Part shown: positions 17,663-26,414 of the stretch, in pieces
Position numbering within the stretch: position 1 is the first letter of the stretch
Layout: the number at the start of each line of letters is the position of its first letter
Assembly: GCA_910584435.1 (NCBI GenBank)
Contig: CAJUAP010000001.1
Coordinates: 1 to 64,000 of the forward strand
From: an uncultured Acetatifactor sp.
GTDB lineage: Bacteria; Bacillota; Clostridia; Lachnospirales; Lachnospiraceae
Reading direction: 5' to 3'
DNA: 64,000 bases
Program-made: the position numbers and the translations under genes
Notes under the pieces: model-generated
What the model was told of the DNA's origin: nothing
Database searches by the model: none
Seen by the model: the letters and a program-made list of their open reading frames with translations, nothing else

Positions 17663-17772
17663 TTCAGGGTTCCCCCGTTGTCCTCAGCCATATTCCGTAA
17701 CAATTCAGCCATGCCATTCATATGACTTGACAATAGAAAGTCTGCTTTTATTGTATAACCAGAATTTATATT

Positions 17773-19317
17773 TCACAGACAAATTGTACAATCATTTCCG
17801 CATGGCTGGACTGTTACCATATTATTACAGCATATGCCGACTTCCTCTGCAATATCTCCGGCCATACAGGAATATGCTCCTGTTTTTTGGGTGACGGCGT
17901 CCGCGGCCATCCCATGAAGATATACGCCCAGAGACGCTGCATCAAAAGCATGCAGTCCCTGTGCCAGCAGTGCTGCAATGATACCGGACAGCACATCCCC
18001 GCTGCCCGCCGTAGCCATGCCATGATTGCCGCTTACGTTGACACAGACAGGATGCCCCTCCTGACAGACCATTGTCCTGGCATCTTTCGCAGCCACCACC
18101 CCATGCAGTTCTGCTGCCAGCCCCATGCCGAAAAACGCTAAATTCTGTCTGCAATCCGCTATGCTGCCGCCGGTAAGCCTGGAAAGTTCTCCCACATGAG
18201 GCGTCAGAATCACATTTCTGCCCTTCTTTCCCTGGGCTGCAAGCATCTCCCTTAAGGATGGCTGCTGCGCCAATAAGTTCAACCCGTCCGCATCTATCAA
18301 CAGCGGCTTGCCGCTTTCCATGAGAACCTGTTCCAGAGAACAAACCGCCGCAGTCCCCGTCCCCAGTCCCGGACCGATTGCAATGACATCCGCCCATTCC
18401 AATCCTTCTTTCAAATGCGCCAGCGTTCCGTAAAGCGCTTCCGGTACCGCTTCCTGCAGGATGATTCTATTCCGGGAATGCGTAATCACCCTGACCATTC
18501 CTGCCCCCATCCTGTAAGCGGCTTTGGCTGCCAATACCGCCGCACCGGCCATGTTCTCGCTTCCCGCCACCAGCAGCACCTTGCCGAAGGTTCCTTTATT
18601 CCCATCCTTTTTACGTTTGGGCAGCAATTCCGGCACCGCTCCTGTATAAGCATACATCTCCGGTTTCCTGCCAAAAAAGCTCTGTTCCGGGATACCGATA
18701 TCCGCCGTCTCCACTTCTCCGGCATACTCGCATCCCGGATAAAGCACAAGCCCCCTCTTGCAGAATCCAAAAGCAACCGTCTGATCCGCCTGTACGGCAC
18801 ATCCGCAGATTTGCCCTGTGTCGGAATCAATACCGCTGGGCACATCCAGCGCCAGCTTCCAGCCATCCAATGCGCCAAACAAATTGACGGCCTCCGCGTA
18901 ATGCCCTTCCACTTTTCTTGACAGTCCCACACCAAACAGCGCATCCACCAGGACATCATAGGAACGTTTTTTTGGTTTTTCCGTCCATTCTACCGGATAA
19001 TGGTCCAGAATTTTCTTCTGCTGTTCCCATTGCCCGGAAGCTTTCTCAAGATTTCCCACGCACCATAGTTCAACCTCATATCCTCTTTCTGTCAGAATCC
19101 TTCCCACAGCCAGTCCGTCACCGCCATTATTGCCCACACCGGCCATAATAAGCACGCTCTTTCCTGTCCTGCTGCCGCCGCAATATGTCTCAATCTTATG
19201 AACCGCTGCCAAAGCCGCCCTCTCCATCAGGACACAGGCAGGTATTCCGATTTTCTCTATGGTATTATTATCGTACTCCCTCATTTCCGAAGCAGTCACC
19301 AGATACATTTGTCCCAT
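17773..19317 (-). CDS. nnr: Bifunctional NAD(P)H-hydrate epimerase/dehydratase
   Basis: A 514-residue fusion that repairs damaged (hydrated) NAD(P)H. The N-terminal YjeF epimerase half (about 1-215) has GVGNNGGDGLAVGRIL, DALFGVGL and DVPSGIDSDTG. The C-terminal ADP/ATP-dependent dehydratase half (from about 225) has GKVLLVAGS, GPGLG, DADGLNLLA, LTPHVGELSRL and the catalytic-region motif GNHGMATAGSGDVLSG. Length is normal. GAGGTGA is the Shine-Dalgarno. The C-terminal 15 residues (TVQPCGNDCTICL) are cysteine-rich and look unrelated to the fold. alr follows 110 bp downstream. Confidence 0.95.
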   Translation of the reverse strand: MGQMYLVTASEMREYDNNTIEKIGIPACVLMERAALAAVHKIETYCGGSRTGKSVLIMAGVGNNGGDGLAVGRILTERGYEVELWCVGNLEKASGQWEQQKKILDHYPVEWTEKPKKRSYDVLVDALFGVGLSRKVEGHYAEAVNLFGALDGWKLALDVPSGIDSDTGQICGCAVQADQTVAFGFCKRGLVLYPGCEYAGEVETADIGIPEQSFFGRKPEMYAYTGAVPELLPKRKKDGNKGTFGKVLLVAGSENMAGAAVLAAKAAYRMGAGMVRVITHSRNRIILQEAVPEALYGTLAHLKEGLEWADVIAIGPGLGTGTAAVCSLEQVLMESGKPLLIDADGLNLLAQQPSLREMLAAQGKKGRNVILTPHVGELSRLTGGSIADCRQNLAFFGMGLAAELHGVVAAKDARTMVCQEGHPVCVNVSGNHGMATAGSGDVLSGIIAALLAQGLHAFDAASLGVYLHGMAADAVTQKTGAYSCMAGDIAEEVGICCNNMVTVQPCGNDCTICL

Positions 19318-19335
19318 TTTATCACCTCTTCATTC

Positions 19336-19438
19336 TATACTGCAGACCGCCAGGATTTGCAGTAATATTTTCAGGCAAGTACCTGGCTGGCGGTCTGCAG
19401 TCAGGTTGCATTGCAAATTTAATCCGTGCGCAGTATAA
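19336..19438. repeat. Interspersed structured repeat, family 2, copy A
   Basis: A 103-bp element with ends TATACTGC and GCAGTATA. Nested inside is a perfect 14-bp inverted repeat, CTGCAGACCGCCAG (19339-19352) with CTGGCGGTCTGCAG, plus a small CAGG/CCTG stem. No protein is encoded. It lies in the leader of nnr. The second copy is at 42014-42115 in the same orientation. Confidence 0.85.
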
Positions 19439-19565
19439 TATTACAGATCTGCACACAAAACACGAAACGGACTGCTGCAAGTCTCCTGTACAGTCAGTCC
19501 GCCTATGTTCCCGCCCTCTCTTACAAGACATTCTTTCGTTTTTTTGGAGGGAAATCTTGCCCCCC

Positions 19566-20315
19566 TTACAATTCCTCCGAATTATCCAAAGCTTCCCTGG
19601 AATTTTTCTCTCCTGAACGGCTCCCTTCTTTAGACTGCCCCTCTTCTTCGGAATTCCCTTCTCTGGAACTCAATTTTTCATCAGGAGAAGCATATTCCAT
19701 ATTTTCCATATATTGCATATCGAAAATATCTATCACCTCTGCTCCGAATACATCATGCATGTATGAGTAAATCGCATGATTGCGCTGTTCCATCTCCTGC
19801 TTTCTGATCAAACGCTTCTTCAGCTCCACCCGTATCTGCGTAACCCATTCGGCAATCTCCTGAATAAAGCCCCTGTTTTCCTGCATAGTTTGATAACAGC
19901 AATCCATGGTAAGCAGCATCAGCTGAAAATTCATCTGCTCAATTTCCCGCGGCAGTTCCATGAGTTCATCCTGATACTCTTCCATTCTCTCATTGCACTC
20001 TTCCACCAGCTTTTTATTCTGTTCTATTTTCTGCGTTAATTCCTTACTGGGAGACTGTTCCGCCTCATCTGCCAATGATACAATATCCTTCATAAGCTTT
20101 TTCTTCAGCTTCTTAATGTCCTTTGTCTCCGCATTCAGCTTTCCCTGCCGTTTCAGTAGATCATTGAGCTGTCCTTCCAGGTCTGATACCTCAGCCCTGT
20201 TTTCTTCTGTCAACAGCCGATACCACTTATTGTCCAATGTAAGTACAGGAATCTTCTTCCCCTGCAATGCCTGTCTGAATAATGCCTGTCTCTCTTCCTC
20301 GCCCTTCTTCTTCAT
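19566..20315 (-). CDS. Coiled-coil protein of unknown function
   Basis: A 249-residue, highly charged protein. Residues about 45-130 form long heptad-like coiled coils (LEGQLNDLLKRQGKLN.., LTQKIEQNKKLVEECNERMEEYQDEL). A more globular segment follows with IFDMQYMENMEYASP, then a Ser/Glu-rich tail. I do not recognise a family with a known role. It lies 47 bp downstream of rex on the same strand and may be expressed from the rex promoter. Confidence 0.6.
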   Translation of the reverse strand: MKKKGEEERQALFRQALQGKKIPVLTLDNKWYRLLTEENRAEVSDLEGQLNDLLKRQGKLNAETKDIKKLKKKLMKDIVSLADEAEQSPSKELTQKIEQNKKLVEECNERMEEYQDELMELPREIEQMNFQLMLLTMDCCYQTMQENRGFIQEIAEWVTQIRVELKKRLIRKQEMEQRNHAIYSYMHDVFGAEVIDIFDMQYMENMEYASPDEKLSSREGNSEEEGQSKEGSRSGEKNSREALDNSEEL

Positions 20316-20362
20316 TCTCCCAATGACCCCTCCTGTTTATATGTTCCCCAGTTTCCCACACA

Positions 20363-20998
20363 CTAATTATTTGAACTGTTGCTGAGATTGTAAGATAATT
20401 TCATAAGACTGTCGGAAAGATGAACATTTTCCACCTGTATTCCCTCCGGCACATTCAAATCAACATGCGCAAAATTCCAGATGGCCTTAATGCCGTTTCT
20501 CACCAGCTTCTCCGCCACCGCAACTGCTCCGGACTTTGGAATCGTAAGCACTGCAATATCAACATCATTCTTCCGGATAAAATCTTCCATTTCTGTCATG
20601 GACATGATTTTAATACCACGAATTTCTTTTCCTATCAAATCCGGCGCCTGGTCAAAAACACCGCAGAAAATAAACCCCCTCTTCTCAAAATTAATATAAT
20701 TTCCCAAGGCTCTTCCCAGATTTCCCGCGCCTACAATAATAAAGCGATGCTGCTGATCCAGCCCCAGAATCTTGCCAACTTCATGATATAAATACTCCAC
20801 ATTATAGCCATATCCCTGCTGGCCGAATCCGCCGAAATTATTAAAATCCTGACGGATCTGAGATGCCGTGACCTTCATCAACTCACTTAAATCCTGTGAC
20901 GATATTCTCTCTATCCCCTTATCCTTCAGCTCACCCAGATATCGAAAATATCTGGGCAGACGTCCGATAACAGCCTGTGAAATCTCTCTGTCTTCCAA
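20363..20998 (-). CDS. rex: Redox-sensing transcriptional repressor Rex
   Basis: A 211-residue protein with the N-terminal winged helix (ISQAVIGRLPRYFRYL and ISSQDLSELMKVTASQIRQDFNNFG) and an NAD(H)-binding Rossmann domain (FIIVGAGNLGRALGNY). The C-terminal swapped helix has ENVHLSDSLMKLSYNL. It senses the NADH/NAD+ ratio and represses fermentation genes. I set the start at TTG 20998, because GGAGGT lies 7 nt upstream and the protein then begins just before EDREISQ, as family members do. ATGs upstream (21013, 21034) would place the ribosome site inside the gene. Confidence 0.93.
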   Translation of the reverse strand: MEDREISQAVIGRLPRYFRYLGELKDKGIERISSQDLSELMKVTASQIRQDFNNFGGFGQQGYGYNVEYLYHEVGKILGLDQQHRFIIVGAGNLGRALGNYINFEKRGFIFCGVFDQAPDLIGKEIRGIKIMSMTEMEDFIRKNDVDIAVLTIPKSGAVAVAEKLVRNGIKAIWNFAHVDLNVPEGIQVENVHLSDSLMKLSYNLSNSSNN

Positions 20999-21086
20999 GA
21001 ATCTTACCTCCATACACGCAACTACAATTTCCAAACATCCAATATAAAAATATTCTTATCCCATTAGAACCACTTACATCCCTATC

Positions 21087-21115
21087 ATCATAACAAAATG
21101 TTAAATTCTTGTCAA
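21087..21115 (-). promoter_or_regulatory. Sigma-A promoter of rex with internal palindrome
   Basis: TTGACA (21110-21115) and TATGAT (21087-21092) are separated by 17 bp on the minus strand. The spacer contains TAACA-TTT-TGTTA, an inverted repeat that overlaps the start of the -10 element and is a possible operator. It resembles, but does not match, the Rex consensus TTGTTAAnnnnTTAACAA. Confidence 0.85.
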
Positions 21116-21131
21116 TGGCCGCTGACAGCGC

Positions 21132-22007
21132 TTATCCTTCTGTAAATGGAATCCCCTGTTCATCCGCATACCGCTCCGCCGTCGATCCCTGCACACCTAC
21201 GATCCGGAACCCCGGAACCACCTCATACCCTTTTATCCGGTATGCCCTGATCAAAGCATCTTCATCCCCGTCGTATTCCCGCACTTCCATCATCCCCGCC
21301 GACTTTTCTCCGAATTCTTTTACACTCACCGGTATTTTCAGCTCTTTTAAGGAAGGGCAGTCAAAAAATATGTAATCGTCCAGCTTCTCAATTCCCTCTT
21401 CCAATTCCACACATTCCAATGCCTCACAATCACTGAAAGCCTCATCCGACATATTGACCGTCTTCGGTATGGTTACCTGTTTCAGAGAACTGCAGCCAAG
21501 AAACGCTCCTGTAATAACCCTGGTTCCCTGAGGAAATGCAAAATGCTCCAAAGCTGTCTCTTTAAACGCGTAGGAAAAATCGGTTACACTTTCTGGCACC
21601 TGAATCTGTCTGAGGGAATAACAGCAGTCAAACGCATGGGACATATCCTCCAACCCCTTCGGCAGACGCACTTCTTCCAGATTTTCACAGCCATAAAATG
21701 TCCCTTCTATTGATACCACTCCCTCCGGTATCTCCACACTTTTTAACTCATAGAAGCCGTCAAATGTACAGGCAAGAGATGTCACTTTTCTGCCGTCTAT
21801 CTCTGCCGGAATCTGAATATGTGTCTCACTGCCGTTGTACCTTAACAGCTCCATGGAATCTACTTCATCTTCCGGCAGCCAATATGTCCATAACCCATCC
21901 GAACTGGTAAACAGCTCACAGGCTTCCTCATCCTCTAACATCCAAAAATAATCATAGCTTTCTCCCGTCCCGTATCTCCCTCTGCCGTCGCTCCAATATG
22001 CGTTCAT
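21132..22007 (-). CDS. Leucine-rich repeat (BspA/LRR_5 type) protein
   Basis: A 291-residue protein made of about seven BspA-type LRR units of roughly 22 residues, such as LKSVEIPEGVVSIEGTFYGCENLEEVRLPKGL and LKQVTIPKTVNMSDEAFSDCEALECVELEEG. There is no signal peptide and no membrane anchor, so it seems cytoplasmic, unlike most BspA relatives. The Shine-Dalgarno GAGGTGATC supports the ATG at 22007. A TATAAT element at 22140-22145 on the minus strand, with a poor -35, may drive it. Its role is unknown. Confidence 0.8.
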   Translation of the reverse strand: MNAYWSDGRGRYGTGESYDYFWMLEDEEACELFTSSDGLWTYWLPEDEVDSMELLRYNGSETHIQIPAEIDGRKVTSLACTFDGFYELKSVEIPEGVVSIEGTFYGCENLEEVRLPKGLEDMSHAFDCCYSLRQIQVPESVTDFSYAFKETALEHFAFPQGTRVITGAFLGCSSLKQVTIPKTVNMSDEAFSDCEALECVELEEGIEKLDDYIFFDCPSLKELKIPVSVKEFGEKSAGMMEVREYDGDEDALIRAYRIKGYEVVPGFRIVGVQGSTAERYADEQGIPFTEG

Positions 22008-22196
22008 TTCTGATCACCTCGTCCATCCCTCTCTTATTTTCTATTTGTGTGCATACAATACAGTCACAAATCCCAATTATATTGGTTCAACAATTCCTTC
22101 AAATCGTTATACATCACCATCTTTTACTTTGATTCACCCATTATAGCACAAATTCCAAATCAAGGAAATAGCGATATAAGTTTTTCCGGCCAATCA

Positions 22197-22225
22197 TTGA
22201 TTTATGGGAAAGTTGGCGGTATAAT
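22197..22225 (+). promoter_or_regulatory. Sigma-A promoter of the ABC-F gene
   Basis: TTGATT (22197-22202) and TATAAT (22220-22225) with 17-bp spacing, 42 bp ahead of the ABC-F start codon. Confidence 0.85.
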
Positions 22226-22267
22226 TATGTTGTCCATTTTTTACATAATCCCAAGACGGAGGAACTT

Positions 22268-24237
22268 ATGCTATTATCTTGCCAGAATATATCAAAAGCA
22301 TTTTTAGAAGTGAAAATACTTCAAAACGCCAGTTTTCACATAGAAGACTATGAGAAAGCCGCCATTGTCGGAATCAATGGTGCAGGAAAAACCACTCTGC
22401 TGCGCATTCTTGTAGGAGAATTGTCCCCTGACAGCGGAACCGTAACCCTGTCCAAAAATAAAACCGTGGGCTATCTGGCCCAGAATAATGCCGTGGATAC
22501 CTCCAATACCATTTATGGAGAACTCCTGTCCGTTAAGCAGCATCTGATAGATCTGGAAGAACGCATCCATACCTGTGAAATTTCCATGCAGTCCGGCCGG
22601 GGAAAAGCGCTGGATACTCTGATGCAGCAATATACTACATTAACACATGCATATGAGACCGGGGGCGGCTACACCTATAAAAGCGAAATTATCGGTGTGT
22701 TAAAGGGACTTGGCTTTGCTGAAACAGAGTTTGACAAACCTGTATCCACCCTCTCCGGAGGGCAGAAAACCAGAGTCGCCCTGAGCAGATTACTGCTGCA
22801 GAAGCCGGATCTGATTATTTTGGATGAGCCCACCAACCACCTGGACTTAAACTCCATTGCATGGCTGGAAACTTACCTGCTGAATTACAAAGGCGCGGTT
22901 CTGATTGTTTCTCATGACCGTTACTTTCTAAATCGTATTACCACTAAAATCATTGAAATTGATCAGACAAAATGCACAACATTCATGGGCAATTATTCCG
23001 ATTATGCCCTGAAAAAAGAACAGCTCCGCACGCAGCCATGCATGCCTACATGAACCAGCAGCGCGAAATCAAGCATCAGGAAGAAGTCATTGAAAAGCTG
23101 CGCTCCTTCAACCGGGAAAAATCCATAAAGCGGGCCCGAAGCCGTGAAAAAATGCTGGATAAAATTGAAGTAATAGAAAAGCCCACGGAAGCACGTACCG
23201 ATATGCAGTTAAAACTCATTCCCAGATGTAAAAGCGGAAATGATGTGCTGACAGTGGAAAACTTAAGCAAAGCCTTTGGCCATAACCAGCTGTTTGAACA
23301 GGTAAGCTTTGAAATCAAGCGCGGGGAGCATGTAGCCATCATAGGCGACAACGGAACGGGCAAAACCACCCTGCTGAAGATAGTAAACGGGCTTCTCCCT
23401 GCCGACCATGGCACTTATCGTTTGGGTGCCAATGTAGAACCCGGCTATTATGACCAGGAACACCATGTATTACACAGCGAAAAGACTTTATTTGATGAAA
23501 TATCCGATGAGAATCCTGCCCTGAACAATACGGAAATACGAAATGTTCTGGCTGCTTTTTTGTTTACAGGGGATGATGTTTTCAAGCGTATCTGTGACTT
23601 AAGCGGCGGAGAGCGCGGACGCGTCTCCCTTGCTAAATTAATGTTGAGCAATTCCAATTTCCTGCTTCTGGACGAGCCTACCAACCATCTGGATATTGTC
23701 TCAAAGGAAATTCTGGAAAATGCTCTGAATAATTATGAAGGCACTGTCTTATATGTGTCCCATGACCGCTATTTTATTAACAAAACAGCGCATAGGATAC
23801 TGGAGCTGACTTCCTGCCGCTTTATTAATTACATTGGAAATTATGACTATTACCTGGAAAAACGTGAGGCAATGACATTGGCGGAAGCAAATGCCGCAGC
23901 AATTCCAAAAACAATAGCTGCTTCCGGAGCTTCTATGGAGCACGCTGCCGGACGTTCCGCTCCCGCATTGAAAACCCAAGGGTCAGAAAGCAAATTGGAC
24001 TGGAAGGCACAGAAAGAAGAACAAGCCCTGCTCCGCAAAAAAGAAAATGACCTGAAAAAATGCGAAGAAAAAATTGCCCTGTTGGAAGAACGGATGAAAC
24101 AGTTAGACGAGGCGCTTTCCGATTCTGCCATTGGAACGCAATTGGAGCAGCTGCAGAAACTGACTTCGGAACAGGCCGGGATCAATGCGGAGCTTACAAC
24201 GCTTTATGCGGAATGGGAACAATTGGCTGAAGAATAG
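22268..24237 (+). pseudogene. ABC-F ATPase interrupted by a frameshift
   Basis: Two overlapping frames together make one ABC-F protein of about 655 residues. The first (22268-23053, 261 aa) has the Walker A GINGAGKTT, signature LSGGQ and LDEPTNHLD of ATPase domain 1 and stops just inside the inter-domain linker. The second frame, one base out of register, resumes the linker at about 23037 (MNQQREIKHQEEVIEKLRSFNREKSIK) and carries domain 2 (GDNGTGKTT, LSGGERGRVSL, LDEPTNHLD) and a C-terminal coiled coil. Loss of one G at about 23030-23032 would explain the break. GGAGG precedes the start. ABC-F proteins act on the ribosome and some confer antibiotic resistance. It may be a true pseudogene or a sequencing error. 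Confidence 0.88.
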
Positions 24238-24311
24238 ACAGGAATCCCGGATTAACTGGCAGGAAATCAGCGAACTGAAATCAAAAATTGCATAGCTGAA
24301 ATTGCACTGAA

Positions 24312-24349
24312 AGGGAAGTGCCTCTGCTGCATCAAGGAGGCACTTCCCT
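24312..24349 (+). terminator. Strong stem-loop between ABC-F and icd
   Basis: AGGGAAGTGCCTC pairs perfectly with GAGGCACTTCCCT over a 12-nt loop, between two converging genes. The T-run after it is weak on both strands, so the fit to an intrinsic terminator is good in the stem only. Confidence 0.6.
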
Positions 24350-24375
24350 GCCGTTTATTGTACGGAATATGGTAC

Positions 24376-25584
24376 TTATAATAACTGCTCTAATGTCTCC
24401 CGGATGGCCTTGATAAACTCCAGGCTATTCAATATCACAGGATTTTCGCAGGTGGAAATCAGAGACAAACTCTTTGTCATTTTTCCTTCTTCCACTGTTT
24501 TAACACAGGCTTGCTCTAATTTATCGGCAAATGCAGCCAGTTCCGCATTTCCATCCAGCTCCCCTCTCTTCCGCAATGCGCCGGTCCAGGCAAAAATAGT
24601 TGCAATGGAATTCGTGGAGGTTTCTTCCCCCTTTAAGTGCTTATAGTAATGACGCTGTACCGTACCATGTGCCGCCTCATACTCATAGGCGCCGCCGGGA
24701 GACACCAGAACAGATGTCATCATAGACAGATCGCCATAGGCCGTTGCCACCATATCGGACATAACATCACCATCATAATTTTTGCATGCCCAGATGAAGC
24801 CTCCCTCCGAACGGATGACCCTGGCCACCGCATCATCAATCAGCGTATAAAAGTAAGTGATGCCCAATTCTTCAAATTTTGCCTTATACTCCGCATCATA
24901 AATTTCCTGGAAAATATCTTTAAATGTATGGTCATATTTTTTGGAAATGGTATCCTTTGTAGAAAACCACAAATCCTGTCCGGTATCAACTGCATAGCCA
25001 AAACATGCTCTTGCAAAACTGCTGATGGATTTCTCCGTATTATGAATTCCCTGCAGAATGCCTGCTCCTGTAAATTCATGAATCAGTTCCCTGGTTTCCG
25101 TACCGTCCTCAGCCGTAAACACCAGCTCCGCCCTGCCGGCCCCGGGTACTTTCAACTCCGTATTCTTATATACATCGCCATAGGCATGACGGGCAATCGT
25201 AATAGGCTTAGTCCAGTTTTTCACATACGGTACAATTCCTTTTACAAGAATAGGCGAACGGAATACCGTTCCGTCAAGAATTGCACGTATGGTTCCGTTA
25301 GGACTTTTCCACATTTCCTTTAAGCTGTACTCCTTCATCCTTGCCCCGTTCGGCGTAATGGTAGCGCATTTTACGGCAACGCCATACTTCAATGTGGCAT
25401 TGGCCGAATCTACCGTCACCTGGTCATCCGTTGCATTCCGATGCTCCAGGCCAAGATCGTAATACTCCGTTTTCAGTTCAATGTATGGAAGCAATAATTC
25501 TTCTTTTATCATCTGCCAGAGAATCCTTGTCATCTCATCCCCGTCCATCTCCACCAGCGGCGTAGTCATCTTAATCTTATCCAT
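24376..25584 (-). CDS. icd: NADP-dependent isocitrate dehydrogenase
   Basis: A 402-residue protein of the dimeric NADP-IDH subfamily that includes the eukaryotic enzymes. Motifs are VEMDGDEMTRILW at the N-terminus, KSPNGTIRAILDGTVFRSPI (isocitrate phosphate contact), and KNYDGDVMSDMVATAYGDLSMMTSVLVSPGG with the metal-binding aspartates. It converts isocitrate to 2-oxoglutarate, here most likely to feed glutamate synthesis. It is the last gene of the operon headed by Re-citrate synthase; aconitase, the enzyme in between, is not in this window. The Shine-Dalgarno GGAGG is well placed. Confidence 0.95.
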   Translation of the reverse strand: MDKIKMTTPLVEMDGDEMTRILWQMIKEELLLPYIELKTEYYDLGLEHRNATDDQVTVDSANATLKYGVAVKCATITPNGARMKEYSLKEMWKSPNGTIRAILDGTVFRSPILVKGIVPYVKNWTKPITIARHAYGDVYKNTELKVPGAGRAELVFTAEDGTETRELIHEFTGAGILQGIHNTEKSISSFARACFGYAVDTGQDLWFSTKDTISKKYDHTFKDIFQEIYDAEYKAKFEELGITYFYTLIDDAVARVIRSEGGFIWACKNYDGDVMSDMVATAYGDLSMMTSVLVSPGGAYEYEAAHGTVQRHYYKHLKGEETSTNSIATIFAWTGALRKRGELDGNAELAAFADKLEQACVKTVEEGKMTKSLSLISTCENPVILNSLEFIKAIRETLEQLL

Positions 25585-25655
25585 TTAATTTCCTCCATTT
25601 ATAATTTCGCAGGTATCCATACAATATTCTCAACAAGTTATCCTCACATGTAAAC

Positions 25656-26372
25656 TTATCCGGACACTGCATGGGTCTCTGCCTCTCTACCCTGATATGC
25701 CTCCTGCAGACCATTCTGTACCATATTCTGATAAGCATTTATCATATGGCAATTGGCAAGTTTCTCCGCGCAATCTCCGTCTCCTGCCTTAATGGCTTCC
25801 ATAATTTTCTTATGCTCTTCATTAGACTTTAACCCTCTGTCTGCTTTTGCCAATGTCTTCTTACGCACCCGCAGCACATACTGGTGAAGATCTTTCAGAA
25901 GATGCTCCAATATTTTGCTTGCACAGGCTTCGTACATAATCTCATGAAAACGATTATCCAACTCCGCAAGCTGTTCCAACTGTCCCTTCTGCGCATGAAA
26001 CTCGGCAAGATACACATTTTCTTCCATCTCCCTCATTTGTGTATCCGTAATATGCTCCGTTGCCCATCTGGCACACAGCCCCTCCAGCCGGGAGCGAATC
26101 ATATAGATGTCCTTCACATCCTGCACCGTAATGCCCGTTACATAAGCGCCTTTATTCGGAATGATCTGAAGCAAACCCTCCAATTCCAACTGCCGGAATG
26201 CTTCTCGCACCGGCGTGCGGCTCACCCCCATTTCTTCACCTATTGCCACTTCCTTTAATTCTTCGTGATCCGCATATCTGCCGCTTAAAATATCATCCCG
26301 CAGCTTATTGAATACACGCCCTCGCAGGGAGTACTTGTCAGTAACCTCCTGCTTTACATCATACTTACCCAT
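25656..26372 (-). CDS. GntR-family regulator, FCD (FadR-like) subfamily
   Basis: A 238-residue regulator. The N-terminal winged helix (SLRGRVFNKLRDDILSGRYADHEELKEVAIGEEMGVSRTPVREAFRQLELEGLLQIIPNKGAYV) is typical GntR. The C-terminal all-helical FCD domain has conserved metal-ligand type residues in DNRFHEIMYEACAS. It is sandwiched between Re-citrate synthase and icd, so it probably controls them in response to a carboxylate such as citrate or 2-oxoglutarate. The palindrome TTGTATACAA over the operon promoter is its likely site. The start at 26372 is set by AGGGGAGGAG just upstream. Confidence 0.92.
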   Translation of the reverse strand: MGKYDVKQEVTDKYSLRGRVFNKLRDDILSGRYADHEELKEVAIGEEMGVSRTPVREAFRQLELEGLLQIIPNKGAYVTGITVQDVKDIYMIRSRLEGLCARWATEHITDTQMREMEENVYLAEFHAQKGQLEQLAELDNRFHEIMYEACASKILEHLLKDLHQYVLRVRKKTLAKADRGLKSNEEHKKIMEAIKAGDGDCAEKLANCHMINAYQNMVQNGLQEAYQGREAETHAVSG

Positions 26373-26414
26373 TTCTCCTCCCCTGCTGCTCACAGAAATA
26401 TAACATTACAAATA

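Noticed and set aside
17727..17757. TTGACA with TATAAC on the plus strand near alr
   Set aside because: Spacing is 21 bp and no plus-strand gene follows.
21093..21108. Inverted repeat at the rex promoter as a Rex operator
   Set aside because: It does not match TTGTTAAnnnnTTAACAA in arm order or spacing; kept only as a possible operator of unknown ligand.
23012..23018. A6-G run as a programmed -1 frameshift site in the ABC-F gene
   Set aside because: The codons are not in the X_XXY_YYZ register and a shift there would replace the conserved linker residues EQLR; a lost base about 15 nt later fits better.
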